Source of the DNA: Deuterostichococcus epilithicus
Taxonomy: Eukaryota > Chlorophyta > Trebouxiophyceae > Prasiolales > Stichococcaceae
DNA: 64,000 nucleotides
NCBI GenBank assembly: GCA_033439295.1
Contig: JAVTLE010000003.1
Location: forward strand, 248,001-312,000
Direction: 5' to 3'
Position numbers and translations under genes: made by a program. Of the stretch, positions 40,501 through 52,867 are shown in pieces. The notes below the pieces were generated by a model. The model saw only the letters and a list, made by a program, of their open reading frames with translations, searched no databases and was not told the DNA's origin. How positions within the stretch are numbered: position 1 is the stretch's first letter; every line of letters begins with the position of its first letter.

Positions 40501-42844
40501 TGGCGCTGCACCAAATGCCGCCAACCTTTCAGGTGGGGAAACGAACAGAATTGGCAACAGACATCTGCGAAGCACCCTCCGCGTTGGCGCCCCGCCGAAT
40601 GTCGGCCACAGGCCCCGCCTGGCCGAAGTACCCTTCCAGGTCCGCCTCCGACGCGTGGAAAGGCAGGTTGCGGACGTACACCGACAGCGCATCGTCCTTG
40701 ACGACCCCGGGCCGGCCCAGGCTGGGCGCCGCATGCTGCCGCGCTCGCTTGCGGTCCTGCCACCGCCAGTCCTGCTCGCCTGCAGAAATGACCAGGGGTT
40801 CATGCTGTATTTGCGACGCGCTTCTGCTTTCTGAGACGGCTCTGACGAGGCGGCGGCCCCAACGGCGCTGACGCAGGATACTGGACATGTCGCCCCTGCA
40901 TTGTGAGCTTTCCCGCATGTTGTGCCTTCAAATGAGTCCGCGGGCAGGCACGTAAGGCATGCGTGCAACCAGTGTCTGGGAACAGCCCGTGAAAACGAGC
41001 CATCGCCATGTTTCCGCCTGTTGGCCGAATATTCGGTGCTCGTATCCCAGCAGCTTGGGTGACATCTGCAGTCTCAGCACTGAGACTCAAACTTTAAAGC
41101 CGCACCCAGCGTCTCGTCCGCCACGTCCAGTGCCGAGCGCTTGCGCCGCGCGGCGGCCGCCTCGAAGGGCGACGGCGTGGCGTCCGGCAGCGCCGCCGTC
41201 AACGCCGCGCGGTCCAGCATCGCGGCCGCCGGCACCAGGCCCAGTGCATGCAGGCTCTTTTGCTTCGCTGCGTTGCCTGCACGAGGTTGCAGGGCTCACG
41301 GCGGGTCGGCAGAAGAGGCGAGGCAGCGTCATCACCGGTGCTGTCCGGGAGCGGGCGCCTGGTCCTGCTCCTGTGCGGCCGTGCCCTGTGCCACTGGCTC
41401 AAGAGCACGTGCCTCAGCTGTCACAGAAAAGCTGACAATGCAGGCGGGCGGATCGGCTCACCCACTGCAGCCAGGCCGACGAAGCGGGTGGCATGCGCGC
41501 CGGCGCCCAGGTCCTTGTTCATGTAGGGCGCACGCGCCCAGTGCACGCCCTTGCCGCCGCTGAAGTGGTACCTGCTCGAGCCACGAGGCTGGTGTCTACA
41601 AGTGCGCTCCGGTCTCCTCTCACCCGGCATGCACCGCATCCGCACGACAAGCTCATGGTCCGGCGGTCCATGAAACCGTCATGGACGACAGGAGTATGCC
41701 CAGAGGGGCGGCAGTTCGTGAAAATCTCTGGCTGCAGCTCGGCCGCTGCCGCGGCCGCGATGCCACAATGCCACAGGGGTGTAAACTGGAACATGCTCCG
41801 GACGCAGCAGACCCAGGACTTTCTTCTTTTGTTTCTCTCGCGCCTGGGCCGCACGCTGACCACCAGCTTTGCCACCGCATTGCTGCCGCTCGCGTCAATG
41901 CCCGCCGCCGGCACGCCGGCTGTGACGTCCGCCGGCCACTCGCAAGTCAGGCAGATGTCGATGTCCCCCTCCGCATGCTCCACAGCCATGTTCAGCCGGT
42001 CCACATCTGCCTACAGCCACATGATCAGCTATTGAGCCAGAAACTTGCATCCGTGGTGTTGAGCAGGGGTGGAGCCGCTGCAGGGGGGTCGACCGGCCGA
42101 GGCTCGGAGGCTCGGCCAAGAAGCCGCCCAAGGCCGAGGGGCCAGGGGATTTGCGGCAGGGGGCGCCACCTGTGAGTGGAAGCGGCAGCCTGCGCCGGCG
42201 CCGGGCGCCACCGCCGCCCCCGCCGGCCGCTGCAGCCCGTCCAGGTAGGCCACATTCAAGCCCTTGAGCCGCGCGACGCCCGCAGCGCCCAGGTACTGCA
42301 GCCGCGAGTTGTCGGCGCCCTCCAGAGCCGCGAGCGCCGGTCCGCTGCCAGCGCCGTAGCCGCCGATAAAGAATGTCGGCACTGGCACTTCCCGCTTGCC
42401 AGTTATGTATTCCAGAAGCTCGGCGTCCGGCTCGGCTGCATCCTCCTCAGGGCCTGCATGAAAGCATCGGCGGAGTCTTACGGAGCCTTCGCTGGCACGT
42501 CACATCATCTGATGCTAGTGGATCGCATGTCCGCGGCGCCAGGCGTTGGAGCAGGCCAAAGCTGCTGGCGTTCCTGCAGCTGGACATGACGGGTGCATGT
42601 TCCTCCTCAAACGCATCACCACAGTTTCAGCTGCAGCGCTGATACCTAGTGGCAGAGAGATGAGACAAACAAGTGTCGAGAGGCTGTGCTGCATTGCCGC
42701 CGCACCTGCCGGAGGAAAGAACGAGCCAACGCAGAATAGATAGTCGAACGGCCCGTTGGACTTGTCCACAGCCGCCACTCGTTTGAACAACGCGCCCAGC
42801 TTGCCCTGGGGGTCGCCGCTGATGAGTACTTTGACTGTGCTCAT
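37505..42844 (-). CDS. CWF19L1: CWF19L1/Drn1-like protein with inserted RRM
   Basis: Member of the CwfJ family; yeast Drn1 helps the lariat debranching enzyme, so a nuclear role in lariat turnover is likely. Twelve exons, 630 aa: 42844-42706, 42453-42170, 42010-41844, 41571-41462, 41276-41106, 40779-40576, 40181-39963, 39254-39094, 38693-38580, 38305-38240, 37972-37812, 37601-37505. N-terminus is the metallophosphatase-like domain (KVLISGDPQGKLGALF, FFIGGYG, RYHFSGGKGVHW). Residues about 310-400 are an RRM (LSVYVRNLPFHASEADLEGY; RNP1-like NGFGHIQF). Then the CwfJ domains: CWFCLSNPGAD (414), GHVLVLPIEHFPN, NHCHINVVP, RFPINFGRDV and DWKKCAVSSEEE. The RRM is absent from human CWF19L1 and yeast Drn1 as I know them. 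Introns after exons 3 and 8 use GC donors. Confidence 0.92.
39300..39394 (-). repeat. Intronic copy of CWF19L1 exon 8 5' edge
   Basis: About 90 bp copy of acceptor and exon start, 136 bp upstream in the transcript. The minus strand shows GTGCTGGTGTCC against GTGCTGGTGCTG, and CCAGGC(A/G)A with GCAGTGGA against GCGGTCGA. Frame is lost in places. Confidence 0.75.
39815..39860 (-). repeat. Intronic copy of CWF19L1 exon 7 3' edge
   Basis: Copy of the CWFC exon end, 144 bp downstream in the transcript. GAGCTC(T/G)TGGCC is shared, followed by a GTGTGAGT donor-like end. Confidence 0.7.
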
Positions 42845-43315
42845 GATCTGTTGGCGCGGACGGCGCGCCGCCCGCTGTAAGCCGTTCCGTCACCCACCTT
42901 TGTGCTCGCGTCAGGCGCAGCCAGAGATAGAGGTTGGGATCAGCAGGTAGATTATATTGCACTGATGAAAAGATCGAGACGAACAGACGCTGCCCTAACG
43001 TCAGACCTACGCAGTGCTGATGGCTAGCGGTGGTACTGCTGGACGGAGCGGCAATTTGCAACAGCCCTCCTGAATCTGTCAAGACACGTGGTGTCTTGTC
43101 AATCCGCTGCAGATCGGAAACGTTAATCAACGGTGATTATGGACGAGGTGTGATGGGTGTCGGAGCCTCCAAATTCCCAGTAGGGGCGGCCAGCGCACTC
43201 TGAAGAATCACACTTGCAGTAATTTCGCACAGATCCAGCAGCTGATAGCAGTTCAACTGCAGGCCATCGCTGCTGCCAGCAAGGTTCAGCCGTCGCGCGC
43301 ACCCATTCCAGCACC
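42845..43315. other. Divergent promoter region, CWF19L1 / zinc-finger gene
   Basis: Head-to-head space of 471 bp that must contain both promoters. No element assigned. Confidence 0.45.
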
Positions 43316-44915
43316 ATGTACAAGCGGCGAGATTGGCTGCACCTGCATGGCGAGGATGGCGGAGACAGCTCGGACAGCAGTGACGACGACAGCAGCGCCG
43401 AGGGATCGGAAGGTTGGCCTTCCCCGCATCCACAGACGACCATGTGCAGCGGCACCAGCGGCACCGTAGGCGACATGCACAATGCATGTGTGCATGCATG
43501 AATGCAAGCGCTTCGTGGTGCATCTGGTACCTGCAACAATTTGGTGTCCTTTGTTTAGGCCGCGGCATGGCAGAGGGCAGCGGAAGTAGCGAAGACGACG
43601 CAGACAGCGGATCCGAGGCGGCGGACAGCGATGCTGCGGCAGACAGGCGGCAGCGTAGTGCAGGCGTGGCAGCCGTTGGCGAGGGCAGCGACGACGACAG
43701 CCTGGGCGAGGAAGACGGCAGCCTCGGGGGCTATGACTCCGACGGTGCGAGACCCTTGCGTGAATGGCAGCCGGCGACTCCACCATGCGTTGGCTGCATT
43801 GAGCGTCTTCATGTTATCTGCGCCATCGGCCGAGCTGCACACTAACCACGTGTTGCCCTCGGTTTGGGCATGTGACTCAGAGATAGATAACACTCGGAAA
43901 ACCAACATCGAGGCCATGTAACCCTGTTCGGTCAACGAGAGAGCGATATGAACTGCTTTTGTGCATGCGGCAGAGCCGGCAGCAAAGCGGCGGATACAGG
44001 ACTATTCGGAGGACGACTTCGAGAGCGACGGGGACGACGAGGATCTAGAAGAGGTCAAGAGGTGCGGGTTCGAGCCTTTTCGCCAGCAGGTCGAGTCCAT
44101 ACACACCGAGTCATGACCGTCTCATCTTCTGTCAATGTCCCCCTCAATGGTGGGCGACCATCGCAGCGTTCAAGTGTTCGACGCAGGGCGTGGCTGGACA
44201 CATCGGATGCAGACGGGCAGGACAAGTCGCTGGGCAGGGCGCTCAAGTGCCGCGCCTGCGATGGCAAGCTGATACTCAACGCCCTGGCGCTGCGGCAGCA
44301 CATAGCCTCCAAGCGGCACCTGCGGAAAATCAAAGGTGGGCCAAACAGAGGCCTTGGTGCGCTCGCTGCAGCCAAGACTCGTTATCGTATGTCGCCTTGC
44401 TGACACTCATCATGCAGCTAGAGGTCTTGCTTGTTTGCTCGCAGGTTCAGGGGACGAGCCCACAGACACCATCTGCTTTGCAGACCAGCTCGCAAACGAT
44501 GAGGTGAGGCAGTCTTTGATGGATGATGACTATGACGATGCCCTGCAGCTTTGGTGTTGCGTGAGACAAACTCAAACCGCAGCTATTCGTCCTGACCGCG
44601 CACTTTTGTACGACACAGAATGTGGAGACGCACCAGGAGCGCATGCAGCGGCTGCAGCAGGAGAAGCAGAAGGTACAGCAGGCAGCGGCGGCGGCAGCAG
44701 CGGCAGCGCCAAACAGCAAGAGCAGCGGCGCGGCGAAGCGCCGCCGCATGAAGCAGCGCGAATCTGCGGCTGGTGCGGCAGCCAACGGTGCGGCAGCCAA
44801 GCCAAAGCAGAAGCGGCCAGGCAAGCGGCAGCGGGAAGCGCTCAAGGGGGTGGGCGCCGTCAAAGCCACATCAGCGGCCGGCTCCATAGCAAAAAAGCAG
44901 AAGAAGAAAGATTGA
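43316..44915 (+). CDS. Acidic/basic nuclear protein with U1-type C2H2 zinc finger
   Basis: Exact family not recognised; likely nuclear or nucleolar RNA-binding. Six exons, 291 aa: 43316-43412, 43559-43744, 43974-44061, 44187-44335, 44445-44503, 44619-44915. The first third is very acidic and Ser-rich (for example SDDDSLGEEDGSLGG and EDDFESDGDDEDLEE). A single zinc finger follows: CRACDGKLILNALALRQH, SKRH, giving Cys145, Cys148, His162, His168, the C-x2-C-x13-H-x5-H spacing of U1/matrin-type fingers. A short Cys-Phe motif (DTICFADQL) follows. The last exon is a coiled, Ala/Gln/Lys-rich tail (HQERMQRLQQEKQKVQQ) ending in a lysine run. It is divergent from CWF19L1 and convergent with adenosine kinase. 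Confidence 0.8.
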
Positions 44916-45181
44916 AAGCAGAAGGCGGCCACCGCTGCATAAGGGAATCCGCTATGCCGCGTGGTTCAGACTGTCATCTATCGAAGTGCTTTCGAAAGTC
45001 GTCCGGCGGCATCAAGTCCAGAAAGTCAGCACTTATCTGCCAGACGGCCAAACAATGGGTTCCAACTTCAGTTTCAGTGTTACGGCTCCAGAATGATGTC
45101 GTGAAACATCAGCGTTGTTTCCTGAAACAGAGGCTGCCCGCCGCTCCCAGCTAGCTGCATGCGACCCCCCGAAGAATGCTC
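44916..45181. other. Convergent intergenic region, zinc finger / adenosine kinase
   Basis: Tail-to-tail space of 266 bp; no signal recognised. Confidence 0.4.
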
Positions 45182-47668
<2,487 letters not shown>

Positions 47669-50600
47669 ATGGTGAAGGTCACGTTCAAAACGGTGCAGGG
47701 CAGCAACTTCCAGCTCGACCTGGATGCGTCGACCAAGGTGGCTGTCCCTGCCTCGATGCTGACGCTACGCGGATCGTATAGCTGACACTTGATGCTGCTG
47801 ATTCCAGTGACAGTAGACCGGCTGCGCCAGCATGTATGGACTTCCTAGGAACTTTCGATGACTTGCCAAGGTGCTTGCCTCCCACAAACGACGGACGCAT
47901 GTTCGTCAAACACACAGCGCTGTTGCTGACAGGTCTCGGACGTCAAGGCGGCCATCGAGTCGTCTCAGGGCTCGGGCTTCCCTGCTGCCAACCAAGTTAT
48001 CATTTTCTCGGGCAAGGTGGGCCGGCAGCTAGCCCCGCAGTCTTGCAGTTCCGGCCAGTGCTGCGGCGTCTGCGATTCAGGCTGCAGTTCTCCATCACTG
48101 AGTTCTTCCCTCGCGGCTGTGCATGCAGCATGGCACACTTGACGCATGGTGCGGGTTCCGCTCTTGCAGGTGTTGAAGGATGACACCACGCTGGCAGACA
48201 ACAAGGTGTCGGAGAACGGCTTCATGGTCGTCATGATCACGAAGGTGTGCGCATCAGCTTGGCGGTTATGGGAGGCCCCGCATTTGCTTTTGCGCTGGAT
48301 AGCTGCGGGTATCGAAAGCCCGTGCAAGGGACAGCACCTTCTTCCGCTGACGCTTCGCACGCCTGTAGGCCAAGCAGGCTGTACCTGCGGCCGCTACGGC
48401 CCCAACTGCGCCGGCGCGGGGGCCTTTGTACCCAGAGGTGTGGCCTGAGCGAAGCCCTTTTCGACGCTGTCGCAATGCAAGGTGCCTGCAGCATCGAAGT
48501 CACGACTGCGAAGTTCAACCCTCGTCATGCAGTCTGCCTGCTTGGTCGCTAGATGCCGGCGGCTGCGCCAGCGGCGGGCGCGTCGGCGCCCGCGGCTGCT
48601 GAGGCACCGGCCAGGTGAGCCCAAACAGACGAACACATGGCAGGCTGGAGACCACCGACTGCTGGCTGCCGCCCTTGTTACGCCGTCCTTCTGGTGCGTT
48701 CAAGGGACAATTTGCGAAGCATGCAGTGCGTGGCGTCCCTGCGAGATCGCACCATAGATCAGCTCCGTTGTTGCAGCTTACATGAGTCCTGCTGAGGGTT
48801 CTGGCGCTGCTGCACCAGCGCGGTGCCACCAGCAGCCACAGGCGTGCCGCCCTCGTCGGCGCACATCGCCTCGGAGTCTCCTGCGGCGGCGGCCGCGCCC
48901 GACGTCACGACAGGCGCCACGGGCACCGCAGCTGACCCGTACTCCGCATCAGCCTCCAGCCTGTCCACTGGCGCGGCGTTGGAGGGCCACATTAACCAGG
49001 TCGGAGAGGCTCATGCTCACCTGAATGGCACCCCGCAGTAGGATCGTACATCCACATGTTCACGTAGCTTTGCGTTGGCCTCCTGCCATTGCACCGGCAT
49101 TCAGGCCCTGTGCAGCTAGGACCCTTGGCCTCAGATGCTGACTGGCGTCATCCTGACGTGTGCTTCTGCTATGAAAACGCTTCGAGGTTCCAAACTCAGC
49201 TGGCATCACGCCGCCTGCCCCTCTCGCTGTTCGCAGATGGTGGAGATGGGCTTCGAGAGGGAGCAGGTGCAGCGGGCGATGCGGGCGGCGTTCAACAACC
49301 CAGACCGCGCCGTCGAGTACTTGATGACTGGCATCCCCGCCTCGGCTGAGCAGCCGCCGCCGGTGGCCGCCTCTGCCGCTGGCGGCGCTGGCGGGGGCGG
49401 CGGCGGCCAGGCCGCGAGNTCTGGTGCGGCGGCTGAGGTNGGCAGTGGCAGCGGCGAGGGCGGCGGCGAGCAGCCGGCGGCCTCGCAGCCCGCCGGCAGT
49501 GGCGGCCCCAATGCGCAGCCGCTGGACATGTTTCCTCAGGTGGGGCTGGGACCCGAGTCGGCAGTGCAGGCATTCCGCGGCACGTCTGCATGTCAGCCGA
49601 GCTGGCCATGGCGATATGTTTGCTGGCCCCTTAGGCAGTGGCTGGCCTGCTGTAATGCGCCTGAATGTCCGTTGTCGTCGGTTTTGCCTCACTCCTGATC
49701 CCTGCATGGCGCCATGCCCACCACCCAAAGTTGAAAGCTCAGCAACAGTTGCAACATGAATAGCGTTCGCAGTCACGGCAGCATGGCGCCGCTGAACTGT
49801 GCTCTCCACGCACCCGTGCAGGGGATGCCCAACTTCGGCGGCGGCGGCGGCGCGGCTCAGCGGGCGGGCGCGCTGGCCTTCCTGCGCGACAACCAACAGT
49901 TCCAGGGCCTGCGCCACGTGGTGCAGGCCAACCCGCAGATTCTGCAGCCCATGCTGCAGGAGCTGGGCAAGCAGAACCCGCAGCTGCTGCAGCTCATCAA
50001 CGCCAACCAGGTGGGGCGCCCTGCGCCCAGCTCTGAAGCCTCTCGCCTGTGCTTGGCGTCGTCCGGACTGCCTTGTGTTGTTGTCGTCGGGAGATGCCTT
50101 CCAAATGCAGGCTGGCTTTGTTTGGTGTCCGGTTCGCACTCCCAAAGCACAGACACTCATGTCCTCAGAAAGCCGCACCCCTCCCCCTGCCCCTCTGGTC
50201 GTGCATGTGCAGCAGCCTGCACGAGGTGGCCGCTTGATGTGGTCGTTTTCGGATGCGGCAGGAGGAGTTCCTGAGCATGATCAACGAGCCAGGTGGTGGC
50301 GAAATGGACCCGGAAGCAATGGCGGCGCTCGGCGGCCTCGGCGAGGACATGGACATTGGCGAGGGCGGTGGCGCACGTGCGCCTTACTTTCCCTTGAGAC
50401 TATCTCCCTGCCCCTCTCGTGACGCCCTGCATAACATGCACTCTCGGCGAGGACATGAACCTGGGCGAGGGCGGCGTTACATGTGCGCTGTCAGTCACCG
50501 AAGTAAGAGGAACAACAGCTTCTGCCAACCTTGCTGTACATATGCATTTGCATGTTGGTATGACGCCTCGAACCGTGCCGAAGCTTGTGAGGGTTGCTTG

Positions 50601-51030
50601 CATCTGCGGATTGTCTGCGCGCACATTGCTGCCCCACTTGGCCCTAGAATGGGCCCTGGCTGCGCGGCAACCAGGGCATAGCCTGCAGGGCCAAAAGCAT
50701 TGAATGCTGCAAAGTCCAGACCGTCACCTGCCCTGCGAACACCCAGCACATGCCCCGCCTCGCGCACCGCTGCTGGGTGCCACTCTGGGCTTCCGTCCCT
50801 GTGTAAACGACAGGTTCAAAGCACGCTGCACTGCAATTGCACTGCACGCTGACTGTTCTTGTTTGGGCGTCATTGCAGAGATAGCGGTGACAGAGGAGGA
50901 AGCGGCGGCCATCGATCGGCTACAGGGCATGGGCTTTGAGCGCGCGGCGTGCATCGAGGCCTTCATTGCCTGCGATCGCAACGAGGAGGCCGCCGCCAAC
51001 TTCCTGCTGGAAAACATGAACGACGACTGA
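47669..51030 (+). CDS. RAD23: UV excision repair protein RAD23
   Basis: Shuttles ubiquitinated proteins to the proteasome and stabilises XPC/Rad4 in nucleotide excision repair. Ten exons, 429 aa: 47669-47737, 47933-48016, 48170-48244, 48369-48437, 48553-48614, 48819-48999, 49237-49539, 49822-50010, 50262-50367, 50879-51030. N-terminal ubiquitin-like domain ([38 protein letters not shown], about 1-76), an Ala/Pro/Ser linker, UBA1 ([15 protein letters not shown], about 181-216), the XPC-binding domain ([20 protein letters not shown], within 282-344) and a C-terminal UBA2 ([19 protein letters not shown]). This is the full canonical order. Two ambiguous bases (near 49419 and 49440) fall in the linker after UBA1 and leave two residues unknown. 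Upstream it is divergent from adenosine kinase. Confidence 0.95.
50440..50485 (+). repeat. Intronic copy of RAD23 exon 9 3' edge
   Basis: CTCGGCGAGGACATGAACCT then GGGCGAGGGCGG copies CTCGGCGAGGACATGGACAT then TGGCGAGGGCGG of the exon end, 106 bp upstream. Reads [11 protein letters not shown] against [11 protein letters not shown], donor region included. Confidence 0.9.
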
Positions 51031-51317
51031 AGTGGTTGCAGCCGATCTTGGGTCAGGATGGGTCTGGCGTGAGGGGTAGTGCTTGTGTGGGGGCACATGC
51101 TGGGCCGTCCTCGCCGCAGCTCGGGCTGCTGTTGTCGTGGGTTGCGGGCGCCGGCAGTGTGGGGTCCGTAGGCCGGACCTCTAGCAGGTGGGAACTCTGC
51201 TCTCGAGGCGGGAGTGCTGTGGCTGGATCCTTGCGCAAGCGGTCATACCTATCTAGCTAGTGTCAGAATGTCAGACTGCGGCAGCGTCAGTCTGTCCAGA
51301 CATTCGAGCCTCTTATC

Positions 51318-52121
51318 TCACTGCCGACCAACCAAGAGAACCAGCACACCAATCAGCACGATGACTGCTGCGCCTGCTGCAAAGCCTGTGGAAGGCGTGT
51401 CAAAATACTCAGCTGGCAACCCACCAGGCTGAGCGGTGGGAACAGCCTCGAGCTGTTTCACGTAGGCCTCCGACAAACCGCAGGATTTCGCACCGCTGAC
51501 GATCAGATCGATGTACCTCTGCGTAGGCGGCACAGGCAGCCGCAGCTGCAGCGCACGATGTGACACAAACACCTTTGCATCGATGGCATCTGAGCCATCA
51601 TATGGCGCCACCTCCAGACACGTCAGTACGTATCCTGTCTCGTTGCGCGCCAGCGACGCCAGCTGCGCTTGCGTCAGCAGGTACAGCACGCCGTGCGGCT
51701 GCTTGATGCGGTAAGCATCGGCTGTGATGGCGGTGTCGATGGCGCTCGCTCGCAGCCGCCCACCGGCTGCACCTCGCGCCGCGCCCGGAAGCTCTGGATA
51801 GTGTTCAGCAGCCTCGGCCGTCTGAATGGTCGCGAACCCACCGCGGTGCTGGAAGCTCAGCTGGGCGTCAGGTGGCGCCACCGACGGCACCGCGGCCACT
51901 GGCTCAACACCACGCTTGTGGCGCAGCACCTCCGCGCTCAGATTGGCGCCATAGGCCCAGTACCAGACGTAGGCCGGCGGTGTCTGCGACTGCTCGTGTT
52001 TCTGCTGGAGACTGCGCACCGCTGCGACCCTTCTGCGTGCGTCTGCAGAGTGCGTTGCTGCAGCAACCCAGGAGGGCTGCGGCGGGCGGGCGGACTGTGG
52101 GGCATGCACCTCGAAGCAGTG
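51318..52121 (-). CDS. Gamma-glutamylcyclotransferase-like protein with C-terminal anchor
   Basis: GGCT/AIG2-like fold: VWYWAYGANLS at the N-terminal side is the family's YGSNL-type substrate loop, followed by LSFQHRGGFA, HGVLYLLTQAQLASLARNE, YVLTCLEV and RYIDLIVSGAKSCGLSEAYV. Related enzymes cleave gamma-glutamyl amines or dipeptides to 5-oxoproline. The C-terminus is a single hydrophobic helix (FAAGAAVIVLIGVLVLLVGR) with only one residue after it, so it is probably tail-anchored. One exon. The same frame stays open to an ATG at 52721, but codons upstream of 52121 lose the strong third-position GC preference, so I take the ATG at 52121; this is uncertain. Substrate is not assignable. Confidence 0.7.
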   Translation of the reverse strand, partial: HCFEVHAPQSARPPQPSWVAAATHSADARRRVAAVRSLQQKHEQSQTPPAYVWYWAYGANLSAEVLRHKRGVEPVAAVPSVAPPDAQLSFQHRGGFATIQTAEAAEHYPELPGAARGAAGGRLRASAIDTAITADAYRIKQPHGVLYLLTQAQLASLARNETGYVLTCLEVAPYDGSDAIDAKVFVSHRALQLRLPVPPTQRYIDLIVSGAKSCGLSEAYVKQLEAVPTAQPGGLPAEYFDTPSTGFAAGAAVIVLIGVLVLLVGRQ

Positions 52122-52867
52122 CATGGCAATAGGGCAGCTTGTTTCGGTTGGCGAGCGTGTGGATGAGACGAGGTTGGAGCGCTGGGCTCCTAAATCGGGT
52201 CGTAGTCGGTAGGTCTGCCACAAAACCCCTTGCAAACGATCACGTAAATTATTGTCAGCACTTCTTTCGAAGCGTGTGCGCATGCGTGTATCAGGTGCCC
52301 CTGAGTGCCAGCTCGGGCTCACTTGGCCTTCAACGCCTGTCAGTTCTCTAACAGGCTTTGAGATCTGATTCCTGTGGCGATCTCGCGTCACGGCACTATA
52401 CGTCACCCGTGCCGAAGTTCTCGTGTTGCAGTACGCACGCAGCGCAGCACTGGTTGGATATTCCGGATCAGCAATCGCAGTATAGAAGCTCTGATTCGCG
52501 GGTTCCTTGCCTGGAACACTTGCGTACGAAGTTGCGGCCGGTCGGTCCTTTTTGTCACATCGTTCAGCGGTGCTGTGCAGTTGCAACAGCTCGGCACTGC
52601 AGCACGGCTGCCTGCAGACTATTGCTTGCTGGCCCGCGCGACTTGACGCAGCTGCTGTGTGCGGCCGATCGGCAGCACTCCACGCGTGACGGATCGTTGC
52701 GTCAGCAGTTGCCATCAGCACGACGCACAGCCGTCTCGCCTGTGTCTGTGCCGTTATCGCTTGTCGGTGACGTGCCTTCGTCCGTCGAGATCATTCACTA
52801 CGATAGAGGCGTGACTACCCGCCAACATTAAACATCAGGGAATCGGGCGCGCCTGGTGGTTAACAGC
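52122..52867. other. Divergent region, GGCT-like / protein kinase
   Basis: Head-to-head space. An open minus-strand frame continues through much of it from the GGCT-like gene, without coding-type codon use. It must hold both promoters or a 5' UTR. Confidence 0.35.

Noticed and set aside
52122-52721. N-terminal 200-codon extension of the GGCT-like protein
   Set aside because: The frame is open but codon use drops sharply upstream of the ATG at 52121 and no domain is seen.
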